A DNA stretch of 52,658 nt from Rhodospirillales bacterium 20-60-12 (GTDB lineage Bacteria; Pseudomonadota; Alphaproteobacteria; Acetobacterales; Acetobacteraceae), in NCBI GenBank assembly GCA_002255495.1, contig NCAP01000003.1, positions 1 to 52,658 on the forward strand. The letters are read 5' to 3'. This document shows positions 44,620 through 52,658 of the stretch, piece by piece. The position numbers and the translations under genes were made by a program. The notes under the pieces are model-generated. The model had not been told where the DNA came from. It saw nothing but the letters and a program-made list of their open reading frames with translations, and ran no database searches. Numbering within the stretch: position 1 is the first letter of the stretch; every line of letters starts with the position of its first letter.

Positions 44620-45600
44620 TTAGCTGAACCCCACGATGGAATGGGCGACATAAGGCTCTTCCAGCCGGGTGGTTTCATCAGGTGTTAGTTTCAATGACAC
44701 CGCCGCCAGCGCGTCCTCCAGGTGGGTGAGCTTGGTCGCGCCGATGATCGGTGCTGTGATGCCTGGTTTGCCGAGCACCCAGGCCAGCGCGATCTGGGCG
44801 CGCGCGACACCGCGCTCGGTGGCGATTTTGGCCACCACGTCAACGATTTTGCGATCCGCCTCGGCTGATTTCGCGTAAAGCGATTTGCCGAATTCATCGG
44901 TTTCCGAGCGCGCACTCTGATCATCCCAGTCCCGTGTCAGCCGGCCGCGCGCCAGCGGGCTCCAGGGAATAACGCCAATCCCCTCGGCGCGGCACAGCGG
45001 GAGCATTTCGCGCTCTTCCTCGCGATACAGCAGATTGACGTAATTCTGCATGCTGACGAACTTGGTCCAGCCATGGCGCTCCGCCACTGCCAGCGCCTTG
45101 GCGAATTGCCAAGCATACATCGAGGAGGCGCCGATATAGAGCGCCTTGCCTGCGCGCACGATGTCATGCAGCGCTTCCAAAGTCTCTTCGATCGGGGTGT
45201 GATAATCCCAGCGATGGATTTGATATAAATCGACATGATCGGTGCCGAGCCGGCGCAGGCTGTTATCGATCTCGGTCATGATGGCCCGGCGCGACAATCC
45301 AGCTCCGTTCGGCCCCGGCGACATCCGGCCGTGAACTTTCGTTGCGATCACCACCTCGTCCCGCCGGGCAAAATCTTTCAGCGCCCGGCCGACGATTTCC
45401 TCGCTCGAACCTGCTGAATAGACATTCGCTGTATCGAAAAAATTGATCCCGCCCTCCAAGGCGCGCTTGATGAAGGGGCGGCTGGTGGCTTCATCGAGCG
45501 TCCAGGCATGGTTGCCGCGCGTGGGCTCGCCATAGCTCATGCAGCCCAGGCAAATGCGCGATACGTCAAGTCCGGTATGGCCCAGTTTGATATAATCCAT
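44620..45600 (-). CDS. Aldo/keto reductase
   Basis: 326 aa (beta/alpha)8 NADPH-dependent reductase. The tetrad is visible: Asp in FFDTANVYSAGSSE with its Tyr, Lys in VIATKVHG, His in YQIHRWDYHTP. The cofactor-binding end includes APIIGATKLTHLEDAL. The ATG at 45600 has GGAG six nt before it; the longer frame from 45606 starts at TTG. Substrates are unknown; it is monocistronic. Confidence 0.92.
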   Translation of the reverse strand: MDYIKLGHTGLDVSRICLGCMSYGEPTRGNHAWTLDEATSRPFIKRALEGGINFFDTANVYSAGSSEEIVGRALKDFARRDEVVIATKVHGRMSPGPNGAGLSRRAIMTEIDNSLRRLGTDHVDLYQIHRWDYHTPIEETLEALHDIVRAGKALYIGASSMYAWQFAKALAVAERHGWTKFVSMQNYVNLLYREEEREMLPLCRAEGIGVIPWSPLARGRLTRDWDDQSARSETDEFGKSLYAKSAEADRKIVDVVAKIATERGVARAQIALAWVLGKPGITAPIIGATKLTHLEDALAAVSLKLTPDETTRLEEPYVAHSIVGFS

Positions 45601-45628
45601 CTGCAACTCCTGTTAGATCAATATCGTT

Positions 45629-46228
45629 CTAAGCGAAGCGTAAAATCGCCGTCGTGGCGCGCGCCAGAGCCTGGCTCAAGGCGGCGCGCTGGGCGGCCAC
45701 GAGATCGGGCGCGCTATGGCCGGTGAGCGGCGCCGTGCCGAGGATCAATTGCTGGGCAACCGGCGTCGTGGCAAGGCCGGCCTGCGCACTGATGACCAAG
45801 GTGATCGATGCCCGCGCCTGCCCGGCGGCGAGATCGGCGGCCAATTCATTGAACGAGCCTTCGACGATATAATTCGGCGTCAGCGTGCTGCCCGACTGCA
45901 CCACGGCCCTGAATGCGCCGGTGGCAGCGAGCCACGCCGCCAAGGCGGCCGTTGCGGCGTCGGCCGGATCGGCGGCCCAACGGTTATAATAGCCGACATG
46001 CAGGCTGCCGTTCTGTTGCAAAGTCTGTAGACCCCGCTTGTCCATTCCGGGCCCGGCAGTCAGGCTGCGCACCAAAATGATTTTGTCGTCCGCCTGGACA
46101 GGCTGGGCCGGTGGCGGCGCAGGATCGAGCGGCCAATCCGTACGCGGCGCGTAGGTCTGCGCGGGCAGAATCGAGCCGCAGCCGGCGAGGGAAGCGGGCA
46201 GCGCGAGCATGGCAAAGCGGCGTTTCAT
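45629..46228 (-). CDS. MCE-associated lipoprotein (PqiC/ABC-type auxiliary)
   Basis: 199 aa with a lipoprotein signal peptide (FAMLALPASLAGCGS, lipobox LAGC). The mature part resembles the ABC-transporter auxiliary/PqiC family (DKIILVRSLTAGPGMDKRG and an even spread of Ala-rich helices). It probably sits in the outer membrane and joins the MCE protein in carrying phospholipid. The ATG overlaps the mlaD-like stop by 4 bp. Confidence 0.8.
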   Translation of the reverse strand: MKRRFAMLALPASLAGCGSILPAQTYAPRTDWPLDPAPPPAQPVQADDKIILVRSLTAGPGMDKRGLQTLQQNGSLHVGYYNRWAADPADAATAALAAWLAATGAFRAVVQSGSTLTPNYIVEGSFNELAADLAAGQARASITLVISAQAGLATTPVAQQLILGTAPLTGHSAPDLVAAQRAALSQALARATTAILRFA

Positions 46229-47229
46229 GGTGCGGCGTCTCCTCGTGGCGTGGCATGCGGCGGTGGCGCGCCGCTCAATATGGAGCCGGGATTATGTTCC
46301 AACGTCTCGCTCACATCGCGTAAATTGCTCGATGCGGCGTGCAGATCATGCAAAATCGGGATCATCTGCGCGTTCAAATCGGCCGTTGTGGTGTCGGCCT
46401 TGCTGGCCGTTGCCTGCAGCGAGACGATCAAAGGCTGCATCTGCGCTGTCACTTTGGCGAGTTGTGCGGTTGTGCGGTCCAGATTGGCGATCAATTGCCG
46501 TGTCTGCGCGCCATCGGCCAATGTCCGGATCGATTTCGTGGTGGCGGGTAAATCGGCTTGTTGAATCTGGTCCTGCAATGCGGCAAGCAATTGATTTGCG
46601 CGCGATAGGGTTTGGTGTGCATCGCCGGTGGTGATTTCCTGATTGAGCCCCTTGATGAGCGAGGTCAGCGAGGTCACCGTGTCGGCCAGATTGACATGCG
46701 CCATTTGTGACATGAAGGATTGAATCGCATCCTGCACCTGGGTCAATGTGCTCGGCACCGAGGGGATGACGTCAGTTTTCGGTGTCCATGGCACGCTCAA
46801 CGGGGCCGAGGCGTTGTTGATGAAGGTCAGTTCCAGATAAGCGAGTCCGGTAATGCCCTGCGGCGCGATCTGCACCCGCAAGCCCTGCTTGACGGCATCT
46901 TGGACATCCAGCGCCCGGCCGAGTTTTTTCGGATCGATGGTAAAACGCACGACGATGTCACGATAGGCTTTCTGGCTCAGATCATTGCCGTTATCGGGCC
47001 GGTATTCCGCCGAGGCCAGGCCGATATCGGTGATTTTGCCGATTGATACCCCGTGGAACTTGACCGCTGTGCCGACATCCAACCCCTGAACGGATTCGGC
47101 AAAATAAGTCTCGAAGGAGAGGCCCTTTTGAAACGCGCTGCCCGAGAGAACGAAAATGATCGCCAACAAAGCGACCAGACCGCCGAGCACGAACAGACCA
47201 ACGCGAAATCCCGCGGCTTTATTTTCCAT
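46225..47229 (-). CDS. MlaD/MCE family lipid-transport protein
   Basis: 334 aa with one N-terminal membrane segment (RVGLFVLGGLVALLAIIFVLSG) and an MCE domain (FAESVQGLDVGTAVKFHGVSIGKITDI, LRVQIAPQGITGLAYLEL) followed by a long helical tail with coiled-coil character. Such proteins form hexameric rings that pass phospholipids across the periplasm. It starts right after the ATPase gene. The C-terminus is longer than E. coli MlaD, as in other alphaproteobacteria. Confidence 0.92.
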   Translation of the reverse strand: MENKAAGFRVGLFVLGGLVALLAIIFVLSGSAFQKGLSFETYFAESVQGLDVGTAVKFHGVSIGKITDIGLASAEYRPDNGNDLSQKAYRDIVVRFTIDPKKLGRALDVQDAVKQGLRVQIAPQGITGLAYLELTFINNASAPLSVPWTPKTDVIPSVPSTLTQVQDAIQSFMSQMAHVNLADTVTSLTSLIKGLNQEITTGDAHQTLSRANQLLAALQDQIQQADLPATTKSIRTLADGAQTRQLIANLDRTTAQLAKVTAQMQPLIVSLQATASKADTTTADLNAQMIPILHDLHAASSNLRDVSETLEHNPGSILSGAPPPHATPRGDAAP

Positions 47230-47967
47230 CTATAAGGGCTCCCGGTTGAAAAAGGCACGCACGGTCGCGTCCTGGCTTTGGGTTTGCAATTCTTTCGGCA
47301 CGCCCAGCGCAATCATGCCGCGCGCCGCCCGATCGAGCATCACGCAGCGATCGGCGATGGCGAGGATCGACTGCAATTCATGGGTCACGACAACAAACGT
47401 GCTGCCCAGCGTATCGCGCAGATTCAGGATCAGCCGATCCAGCCCGGCGGATGTGATCGGATCAAGCCCGGCTGAAGGTTCATCAAGAAACAGCACCGGC
47501 GGGTCGAGCGCCAAAGCGCGGGCAATGGCCGCGCGTTTGGCCATGCCGCCGGAAATCTCGGCGGGCATTTTATACGCCGCATCAGCCAGGCCGACCAAAG
47601 CCAGTTTGACGCGCGCAATCTCGGCCCGTGCGGCGGCCGGCAGATCGGTAAAGATCGAGAGCGGCAATATGATATTATCGAGCAGGTTCATCGAGCCGAA
47701 CAACGCGCCGGATTGGAACATCACGCCGATCGTCTGGCGCACATTGGCGCGTTCGCGCACCACGTCATGGCCCAGGACCGAAATATGGCCCGCGCTGGGT
47801 GCGCGCAGACCGATCATTTGTTTGAGCAGGGTTGATTTGCCGCAACCCGACCCGCCGAGCACGACAAACACCTCGCCGGTTTTCACATCGAAGGTGACGT
47901 CGTGAAAAATCTCGGTGCTGCCGAAGCGCTGCGCCACATGATCGACGGTGATGGCAACCTCGCTCAT
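47230..47967 (-). CDS. MCE transporter ATP-binding protein (MlaF-like)
   Basis: 245 aa. Walker A is LGGSGCGKSTLLKQM, signature ISGGMAKRAAIARAL (the M in SGGM is typical of MlaF), Walker B VLFLDEPSAGLDPI, switch in VVTHELQSI. It energises the MlaE-like permease. It overlaps the permease gene by 4 bp (47964-47967) and is followed immediately by the mlaD-like gene. Confidence 0.94.
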   Translation of the reverse strand: MSEVAITVDHVAQRFGSTEIFHDVTFDVKTGEVFVVLGGSGCGKSTLLKQMIGLRAPSAGHISVLGHDVVRERANVRQTIGVMFQSGALFGSMNLLDNIILPLSIFTDLPAAARAEIARVKLALVGLADAAYKMPAEISGGMAKRAAIARALALDPPVLFLDEPSAGLDPITSAGLDRLILNLRDTLGSTFVVVTHELQSILAIADRCVMLDRAARGMIALGVPKELQTQSQDATVRAFFNREPL

Positions 47968-49058
47968 AGGCCGAGCCTGTAGAACACCACGGCGAATAAT
48001 CCATCGAGGACCACCGTCGCGACAATCCCGCCGACCACGGCGGATGTCGCAGCCTCGCCGACCGCGCGGGGACCGAGCCCCGCCGTCAGCCCGGCCCGGC
48101 AGCCGATGACCGCAATGACACCGGCGAAAATGACGCCCTTCATCATGCCGAGCAGGAAATCCGACGGTCCGGTTGTGGCAATCACCTGGGCGAGGATGGC
48201 CGCCGGTGGAAAGCCGAGCAGCATCAGCACGACACCCATGCCGAGCAGCCCGGCCAGATCGATCGCCACCACCAAAGCCGGCATCACCATCATACTGGCC
48301 GCCATGCGCGGCAGGACCAGCATGGTCTCGGGGTCGACGCCCATGGTCGCCAAGGCGGCCACTTCCTCGTTCACCGTCATGGTGCCCAATTCGGCGGCGA
48401 AGGCCGAACCGGTGCGGCCGGCCAATATGACCGCGCAGAGCAACGGCCCGAGCTCGCGGAACAGGGAAATCGCCACCAGATTGGCCACATAGAGATCGGC
48501 GCCGAATTGCCGCATCGGGATGGCGGATTGGAACGCCAGGATCATGCCGATCAGAAATCCCAGCATCACCACCAGCGGCAAAGCCTGAATGCCGGCTCGC
48601 TCGGCGATGCGGAAAAAATCCGCCCCGCGCAGAAACCGCAACCGGCCGGGCAATGCCAGGCTGGCGATCACCGTGTCGCCGAGAAAACTCACTCTGGTGA
48701 TCAGGTTCGCGATCAGACCAGGGCTGGCATCGCCCGCTATTTTTGGTTTTTGCGGCAATGTCTCGGGTGTTGAGTGGCGCAACGTGTCGAGTAATTTCAG
48801 GGCGTTATCGCTTGCGCCAGTGATCTCAGCACCGCTGCTTGCCCGCTCGAGCGCCAAAATGAATGCCGCTCCGGATGTATCGATCATCGCCGCATTGCTG
48901 AGATCAATGGTTAATCCCGCACTTGCCTTGCGCGCGAACTCCGCCGCGGGCTTCCAAACCGCCGAAAGGCTGGCCGCCGTCAGCGCGCCCGAGAGCCGCA
49001 AGGTCGGGCGGCCCGCCTCGTCGCTTGTGTCAAACTGAGCCGGGGTCAAAGATGCCAA
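47964..49058 (-). CDS. MCE transporter permease with fused STAS domain (MlaE-like)
   Basis: 364 aa. Residues 1-100 form a STAS domain (SGALTAASLSAVWKPAAEF, IDLSNAAMIDTSGAAFI) and the rest is an MlaE-type permease (GFLIGMILAFQSAIPMRQFGADLYVANLVAISLFRELGPLL, EVAALATMGVDPETMLVLPRM). The STAS domain does the job of separate MlaB in E. coli. The TTG at 49058 lies inside the end of the TerC gene (13-bp overlap). Confidence 0.92.
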   Translation of the reverse strand: MASLTPAQFDTSDEAGRPTLRLSGALTAASLSAVWKPAAEFARKASAGLTIDLSNAAMIDTSGAAFILALERASSGAEITGASDNALKLLDTLRHSTPETLPQKPKIAGDASPGLIANLITRVSFLGDTVIASLALPGRLRFLRGADFFRIAERAGIQALPLVVMLGFLIGMILAFQSAIPMRQFGADLYVANLVAISLFRELGPLLCAVILAGRTGSAFAAELGTMTVNEEVAALATMGVDPETMLVLPRMAASMMVMPALVVAIDLAGLLGMGVVLMLLGFPPAAILAQVIATTGPSDFLLGMMKGVIFAGVIAVIGCRAGLTAGLGPRAVGEAATSAVVGGIVATVVLDGLFAVVFYRLGL

Positions 49059-49633
49059 CCGCGTGCAGACATCACCTGGAGCAAACCATCATGGATCATC
49101 ATCACTGCTACATATAGAACGATGGCAAGCCCAACCCAGACCAGTCCGCGAAAACGCGTGAGCAAGCGCGCGACAAAGCTCGCCGCCAGACCCATCAGCG
49201 CGATCGACACCCCCAAGCCTGCGGCCAATATCGCGGGCCTGCCATGCGCGGCACCCGCGACCGCCAGCACATTGTCGAGGCTCATCGAAATATCGGCTAT
49301 GATGATCCGCAGCACGGCGTCGCGCAGTCTGGCCGGGGCCTGGCCGGCGGCGACGACGGGCACATGGTTGAATTCCCGGTAGGATTTCCACGCGACGTAG
49401 AGCAGCAAAATGCCGCCGGCCAGGGTCAGTCCGATAATCGCCAGCAATTGCAACGCCACGAGCGCCAGCCCGATGCGGATCACCGTGGCAACACCGATCC
49501 CGATCAGGATCGCCCGCCGGCGCTGGCGCGCGTGCAACCGGGCGACGGCCAGCCCGATCACGATGGCATTATCGCCCGCCAGGACCAGGTCGATCATCAG
49601 GACCTGGGCGAGAATCGCCAGATCGGTGAGCAT
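49046..49633 (-). CDS. TerC family membrane protein (YjbE type)
   Basis: 195 aa with about seven membrane segments. The family motifs are visible as VLMIDLVLAGDNAIVIGLAVARL and ADISMSLDNVLAVAGAAHG with Asp/Asn residues in the membrane, likely a metal-ion exporter. ATG 49633 overlaps the DUF1272 stop (TGATG). The end overlaps the MCE permease gene, so the MCE operon probably starts upstream here. Confidence 0.9.
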   Translation of the reverse strand: MLTDLAILAQVLMIDLVLAGDNAIVIGLAVARLHARQRRRAILIGIGVATVIRIGLALVALQLLAIIGLTLAGGILLLYVAWKSYREFNHVPVVAAGQAPARLRDAVLRIIIADISMSLDNVLAVAGAAHGRPAILAAGLGVSIALMGLAASFVARLLTRFRGLVWVGLAIVLYVAVMMIHDGLLQVMSARGWHL

Positions 49634-49911
49634 CAAAGGCTGGCCGATCCGGCGTCCATCCCAGCCCGCGCGCCGCACGCCTTATGGGCTTTCACGAAGC
49701 GGGCGGTTGCGGCGGGAAAGCCGCTGAGCTTGGCCGCTGGGCGGGCCGGGCGTCGGGTCAGTTCGCCGCTGCAATTAGGGCAGATACCGGCAAAATGCTT
49801 GGCCGCACAATCGCTGCAAAAGGTGCATTCGAAGCTGCAGATCATCGCCAGGGCGGTCTCGGCGGGCAAATCCCGGTCGCAACATTCGCAATTGGGCTTC
49901 AATAACAGCAT
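49633..49911 (-). CDS. DUF1272 domain-containing protein
   Basis: 92 aa, small zinc-ribbon-like protein. Nine cysteines occur in a DUF1272 pattern (PNCECCDRDL, CSFECTFCSDC, CPNC) followed by the conserved GELTRRPARPAAKL. Function unknown; probably binds zinc. ATG 49911 is used because homology begins at once; an in-frame upstream start at 49932 adds seven residues. First gene of the presumed TerC/MCE operon. Confidence 0.88.
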   Translation of the reverse strand: MLLLKPNCECCDRDLPAETALAMICSFECTFCSDCAAKHFAGICPNCSGELTRRPARPAAKLSGFPAATARFVKAHKACGARAGMDAGSASL

Positions 49912-50025
49912 CCGGTCCCCCGATTTCACCAAGCCCGATCATGCCTGCGCCCGTCGGCCCGCGCAACGCAGACCACCTTTTGGCGCCCCCTTGGCCAGAC
50001 AAGGCGGGCGGCCTATCACCCGCTC

Positions 50026-50766
50026 ATGGATGCCATCACGGTCGAACATTTGAGTAAAAATTACGGTGTCGTGCAGGCGGTGAGCGATGTCTCGTTCCGC
50101 GTCGCTCCGGGCAAAATCATGGGCCTGCTCGGCGGCAACGGTGCCGGCAAAACCACCACCATTTCGATGCTGCTGGGGCTGCTTGTGCCCTCGTCCGGGC
50201 GGATTGCCGTGCTGGGTCATGACATGGCGCAGGACCGCTTCGCCGCTTTGCAGGTGATGAATTTTTCATCGCCCTATATCGCGCTGCCCGGCCGGCTGAC
50301 GGTGCGGGAAAATTTGCTGGTGTACGGGCATTTATACAATGTGAAACAGCTCACCCGGCGCATCGGCGAATTGGCCGAGGCGTTCGATCTGAGCGGCCTG
50401 CTGAGCCGCAAAGCGGGGGAATTATCCGCCGGCCAGAAGACCCGCGTGGCCATGGCCAAGGCGCTGATCAACAAGCCCGCTGTGCTGCTGCTCGATGAAC
50501 CGACCGCCAGCCTTGATCCCGATACCGGCGATTATGTCCGTGGATGGCTTGAGCGCTATCGGGCGGATTCCGGCTGCGCCATGCTGCTCGCCTCGCATAA
50601 TATGGCCGAGGTCGAGCGGCTCTGCGACGATGTGCTGATCATGAAGCAAGGCCGCATCGTCGATCAGGGCACCCCCGATGATCTGATCGCACGCTATGGG
50701 CGGGACGATCTGGAGGCGGTGTTTCTCGATATTGCGCGCAATCGGCGCGTGCCGGTGGCGTCATGA
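50026..50766 (+). CDS. ABC transporter ATP-binding protein (ABC-2 exporter)
   Basis: 246 aa. Walker A is GGNGAGKTTTISMLLG, signature LSAGQKTRVAMAKALINKP, Walker B LLLDEPTASLDPDTG, switch ASHNMAEVERL. It is the NatA/CcmA-like type that drives ABC-2 exporters; substrate unknown. It overlaps the permease gene by 4 bp (50763-50766). Divergent from the DUF1272 gene. Confidence 0.93.
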   Translation: MDAITVEHLSKNYGVVQAVSDVSFRVAPGKIMGLLGGNGAGKTTTISMLLGLLVPSSGRIAVLGHDMAQDRFAALQVMNFSSPYIALPGRLTVRENLLVYGHLYNVKQLTRRIGELAEAFDLSGLLSRKAGELSAGQKTRVAMAKALINKPAVLLLDEPTASLDPDTGDYVRGWLERYRADSGCAMLLASHNMAEVERLCDDVLIMKQGRIVDQGTPDDLIARYGRDDLEAVFLDIARNRRVPVAS

Positions 50767-51563
50767 TCCATTCAGCACGCCGGGTCTGGGGCATGGTTTA
50801 CCGGCATATCTGCCTGTATCGCCGCTCCTGGCCGCGGCTGGTCGAGATTGCCTATTGGCCGACGCTGGAATTGCTCATCTGGGGCTTCACCACGCAATTT
50901 CTCACCCGTCATGCCGGCTCGCCGGCCCTCATGGCCGCCGGTTCGTTGATTGCCGGGGTGTTGTTGTGGGAGGTGGTGTTGCGCGCGCAAATCGGCGTGA
51001 CATTCACCTTCCTCGAGGAAATCTGGTCACGCAATCTGGGCCATGTGTTTGTCAGCCCGCTGCGCCCGGCGGAATTGGTGGCCGCCTTGTTGTCGGTTTC
51101 GGCCTTGCGGACGGTGGTCGGCGTGCTGCCGGCGTCGGTCATCGCTTATACCATGTATGGCTTCAACGCGGCGTCACTCGGACCAGTATTGATTTTGTTT
51201 CTGCTCAATTTGCTGATCATGGGCTGGTGGGTGGCTTTAGGCATCGTCTCGCTGCTGTTTCGCTATGGTGCCGGTGCTGAGGCTCTGGCCTGGACGATCG
51301 CCTTCGGTATCACCCCCATCGCCTGCGTGTTCTACCCGGTCTCTGTGCTGCCGTTTTGGTTGCAGCCGGTCGCGCAAGCCTTGCCGGCGGCGCATATTTT
51401 CACCGGCATGCGGGCCATCATGGCCGGGCAGGGCATCATGTGGGGTGAGCTTGCGGCCGCCGCCGGATTGAATGCGGTTTGGCTGGCGGCGGGCATTGCG
51501 CTATTTGCCCGGCAATTCCATCTCGCCCGGGTGCGCGGGGCGTTGATTTCAATTGGTGAATAG
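50763..51563 (+). CDS. ABC-2 type transporter permease
   Basis: 266 aa with about six membrane segments (VLLWEVVLRAQIGVTFTFLEEIWSRNL, ILFLLNLLIMGWWVALGIVSLL, FGITPIACVFYPVSVLPFW). It partners the ATPase gene just upstream. NodJ/drug-export-like family; substrate unknown. Confidence 0.9.
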   Translation: MIHSARRVWGMVYRHICLYRRSWPRLVEIAYWPTLELLIWGFTTQFLTRHAGSPALMAAGSLIAGVLLWEVVLRAQIGVTFTFLEEIWSRNLGHVFVSPLRPAELVAALLSVSALRTVVGVLPASVIAYTMYGFNAASLGPVLILFLLNLLIMGWWVALGIVSLLFRYGAGAEALAWTIAFGITPIACVFYPVSVLPFWLQPVAQALPAAHIFTGMRAIMAGQGIMWGELAAAAGLNAVWLAAGIALFARQFHLARVRGALISIGE

Positions 51564-51564
51564 A

Positions 51565-52194
51565 GTGGCGGAGAAAAAATTGGCCTCGTTCTGGATGATC
51601 CGTCATGCCCTTGTTGCTCCCGAAGCCCTTTCATTCCTCTATGGCCGCAACGATGTGCCGCTGTGCGATCATGCCCTGGCCAGCCAGGGTGCGCGCTATG
51701 CTGCCCTGGCCGCGCGCTTGCCTGTCGATGCCGATTGGGTGGTCACGCCGCTCAGCCGCACCAGACTGACCGCTGAGAAAATTTTCGCAGGCGGCTACGG
51801 CACGCGCGACATGCTGGTCGAGCCGGGTCTGGTCGAACAGGATTTCGGCGATTGGCAGGGCCGCAAAATCGAGGAATTCAATGATCGTCCGGTCGATCAG
51901 CGCCATCCCTTCTGGCCGGTCGCCGCAGCCGAACAACCGCCGGGCGGGGAGAGTTTCGTGGAGATGATCGAGCGCGTCGGCCAGACCATCGAGCGGCTGG
52001 CGAGCATTCACCAGGGCCGCAATATCGTCGCGGTGTCGCATGGCGGCGCGATTCGTGCGGCCATCGCTTACGCCATGGGGCTCAGCGCGCATCAGGCCCT
52101 GACCATGTCAGTGGAGAATTTGTCATTAACGAGGCTTGAATATCATGGCGAAAACTGGCGCTTTGTCTCGTTGAATGAACAATTATCAACTTGA
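51565..52194 (+). CDS. Histidine phosphatase family protein (alpha-ribazole phosphatase/cobC-like)
   Basis: About 209 aa. The phosphoacceptor His lies in MIRHALVAP (RHA instead of the common RHG), and VSHGGAIRAAI carries the second His; VEQDFGDWQGRKIEEFND fits the family's second arginine/acid region. Phosphatase or mutase activity on small phosphates is likely; a cobalamin role cannot be shown. The start is uncertain: GTG 51565 is used; TTG 51580 has the best ribosome-binding site (GGCGGAG); TTG 51553 would overlap the permease gene. Confidence 0.8.
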   Translation: MAEKKLASFWMIRHALVAPEALSFLYGRNDVPLCDHALASQGARYAALAARLPVDADWVVTPLSRTRLTAEKIFAGGYGTRDMLVEPGLVEQDFGDWQGRKIEEFNDRPVDQRHPFWPVAAAEQPPGGESFVEMIERVGQTIERLASIHQGRNIVAVSHGGAIRAAIAYAMGLSAHQALTMSVENLSLTRLEYHGENWRFVSLNEQLST

Positions 52195-52251
52195 GCCGGC
52201 ACGCCCCAGCCACCAGATCACCGGGCACGTGACATGGTAAAGGAACACTGA

Positions 52252-52658
52252 ATGAAACGACTTATCCTCGCGGCCAGCCTGTTCGCCGGCTCAGCAATGT
52301 TGCCTTTGGCGGCATATGCGCAGAATGCGCAACAACAATTGGTCGATCACTCGACCCTCGCCGTTGAAGACATGATGGCCGGCGCACAAGGCTCCCAGGC
52401 CGCTCAATTCCTCCGGCGCGCCAAGGCCGTGGTGATCTGTCCGCGCGTCTTCCGGGCCGGCTTCATTGTCGGTGGCGAGGGCGGCGGCTGCTTGCTGGTC
52501 TCGCGTGCGGCCGGCGGTTCGTGGTCCGCACCGGCCTTTTACAATATGGGCGGCGGCAGCTTCGGCTTTCAGGCCGGCGTGCAGGATGCTGAAGTGATGA
52601 TGATGGTGATGAACGAAACCGGTCTGAACGCGCTGCTCAACAGCCAGTTCAAAATCGG
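52252..52658 (+). CDS. SYLF-domain (YSC84-like) lipid-binding protein, cut by the window end
   Basis: About 135 residues are present before the window ends. A signal peptide is clear (MKRLILAASLFAGSAMLPLAAYAQ) and the mature part is a SYLF/YSC84 domain (AKAVVICPRVFRAGFIVGGEGG, FYNMGGGSFGFQAGVQ, MVMNETGL). Such proteins bind membrane lipids and are periplasmic in bacteria. AGGAAC lies before the ATG. The C-terminus is outside the window. Confidence 0.88.
   Translation, partial: MKRLILAASLFAGSAMLPLAAYAQNAQQQLVDHSTLAVEDMMAGAQGSQAAQFLRRAKAVVICPRVFRAGFIVGGEGGGCLLVSRAAGGSWSAPAFYNMGGGSFGFQAGVQDAEVMMMVMNETGLNALLNSQFKI

Overview
The window reads as chromosomal DNA of an alphaproteobacterium, most likely of the Acetobacteraceae or Rhodospirillales. 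This is inferred from the 23S-5S-tRNA-fMet order, FixK/FNR-type boxes, the protein families present and a moderately high GC content. No species can be named from the sequence alone.

Layout. (1) 1-2.6 kb: end of an rRNA operon (23S 3' end, 5S, initiator tRNA). A serine-recombinase remnant reads antisense into the tRNA and is cut by a complete IS3-family element. Beyond the IS lie a second copy of the tRNA 3' end and a terminator hairpin, so the locus looks like a decayed integration at tRNA-fMet. (2) 2.8-7.9 kb: an atypical SDR, an IS66 scar, and a minus-strand operon CBS protein - AI-2E transporter - P-type ATPase behind an FNR/FixK box. (3) 8.3-13.4 kb: haloacid dehalogenase, a divergent TetR/DsbA-like pair, an odd tRNA with a UAU anticodon and a long variable arm, and a GH15 glucoamylase. 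(4) 13.5-18 kb: acyl-CoA dehydrogenase and hotdog dehydratase; GntR/UTRA regulator and an enolase-superfamily enzyme. (5) 18.2-28.5 kb: a sugar locus built around a divergent promoter. The minus arm has a binding protein, SDR, two permeases, ATPase, IlvD/Edd dehydratase and HpcH/HpaI aldolase. The plus arm has a YihT-like aldolase, a zinc alcohol dehydrogenase and a YihV-like kinase. (6) 28.5-29.9 kb: a hemN gene broken by two compensating frameshifts behind an intact FNR box. (7) 30-43.7 kb: LysR, a hydrolase with a hexanucleotide repeat, an amino-acid-type ABC transporter, a fumarase/aspartase-superfamily lyase, a ketopantoate-reductase-like protein, an oxalyl-CoA-synthetase-like ligase, an orphan molybdenum hydroxylase large subunit, an MFS carrier with an 11-G ribosome-binding tract, a GntR/FCD regulator and a hydrolase-fold protein without its serine nucleophile. 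(8) 43.7-52.7 kb: EcsC-like protein, aldo/keto reductase, an MCE (Mla-type) lipid transport operon preceded by DUF1272 and TerC genes, an ABC-2 exporter, a histidine phosphatase and a truncated SYLF-domain gene.

The sugar locus is the most interesting functional unit. One arm has the enzyme types of a non-phosphorylated (sulfo-)Entner-Doudoroff route: oxidation, dehydration and retro-aldol cleavage. The other arm has the kinase/aldolase pair typical of sulfo-EMP, with close resemblance to E. coli YihT and YihV as I recall them. No sulfoquinovosidase, isomerase or lactonase is present, so the substrate is open. Long intergenic hairpins recur between 3.6 and 30 kb and look like a palindromic repeat population.
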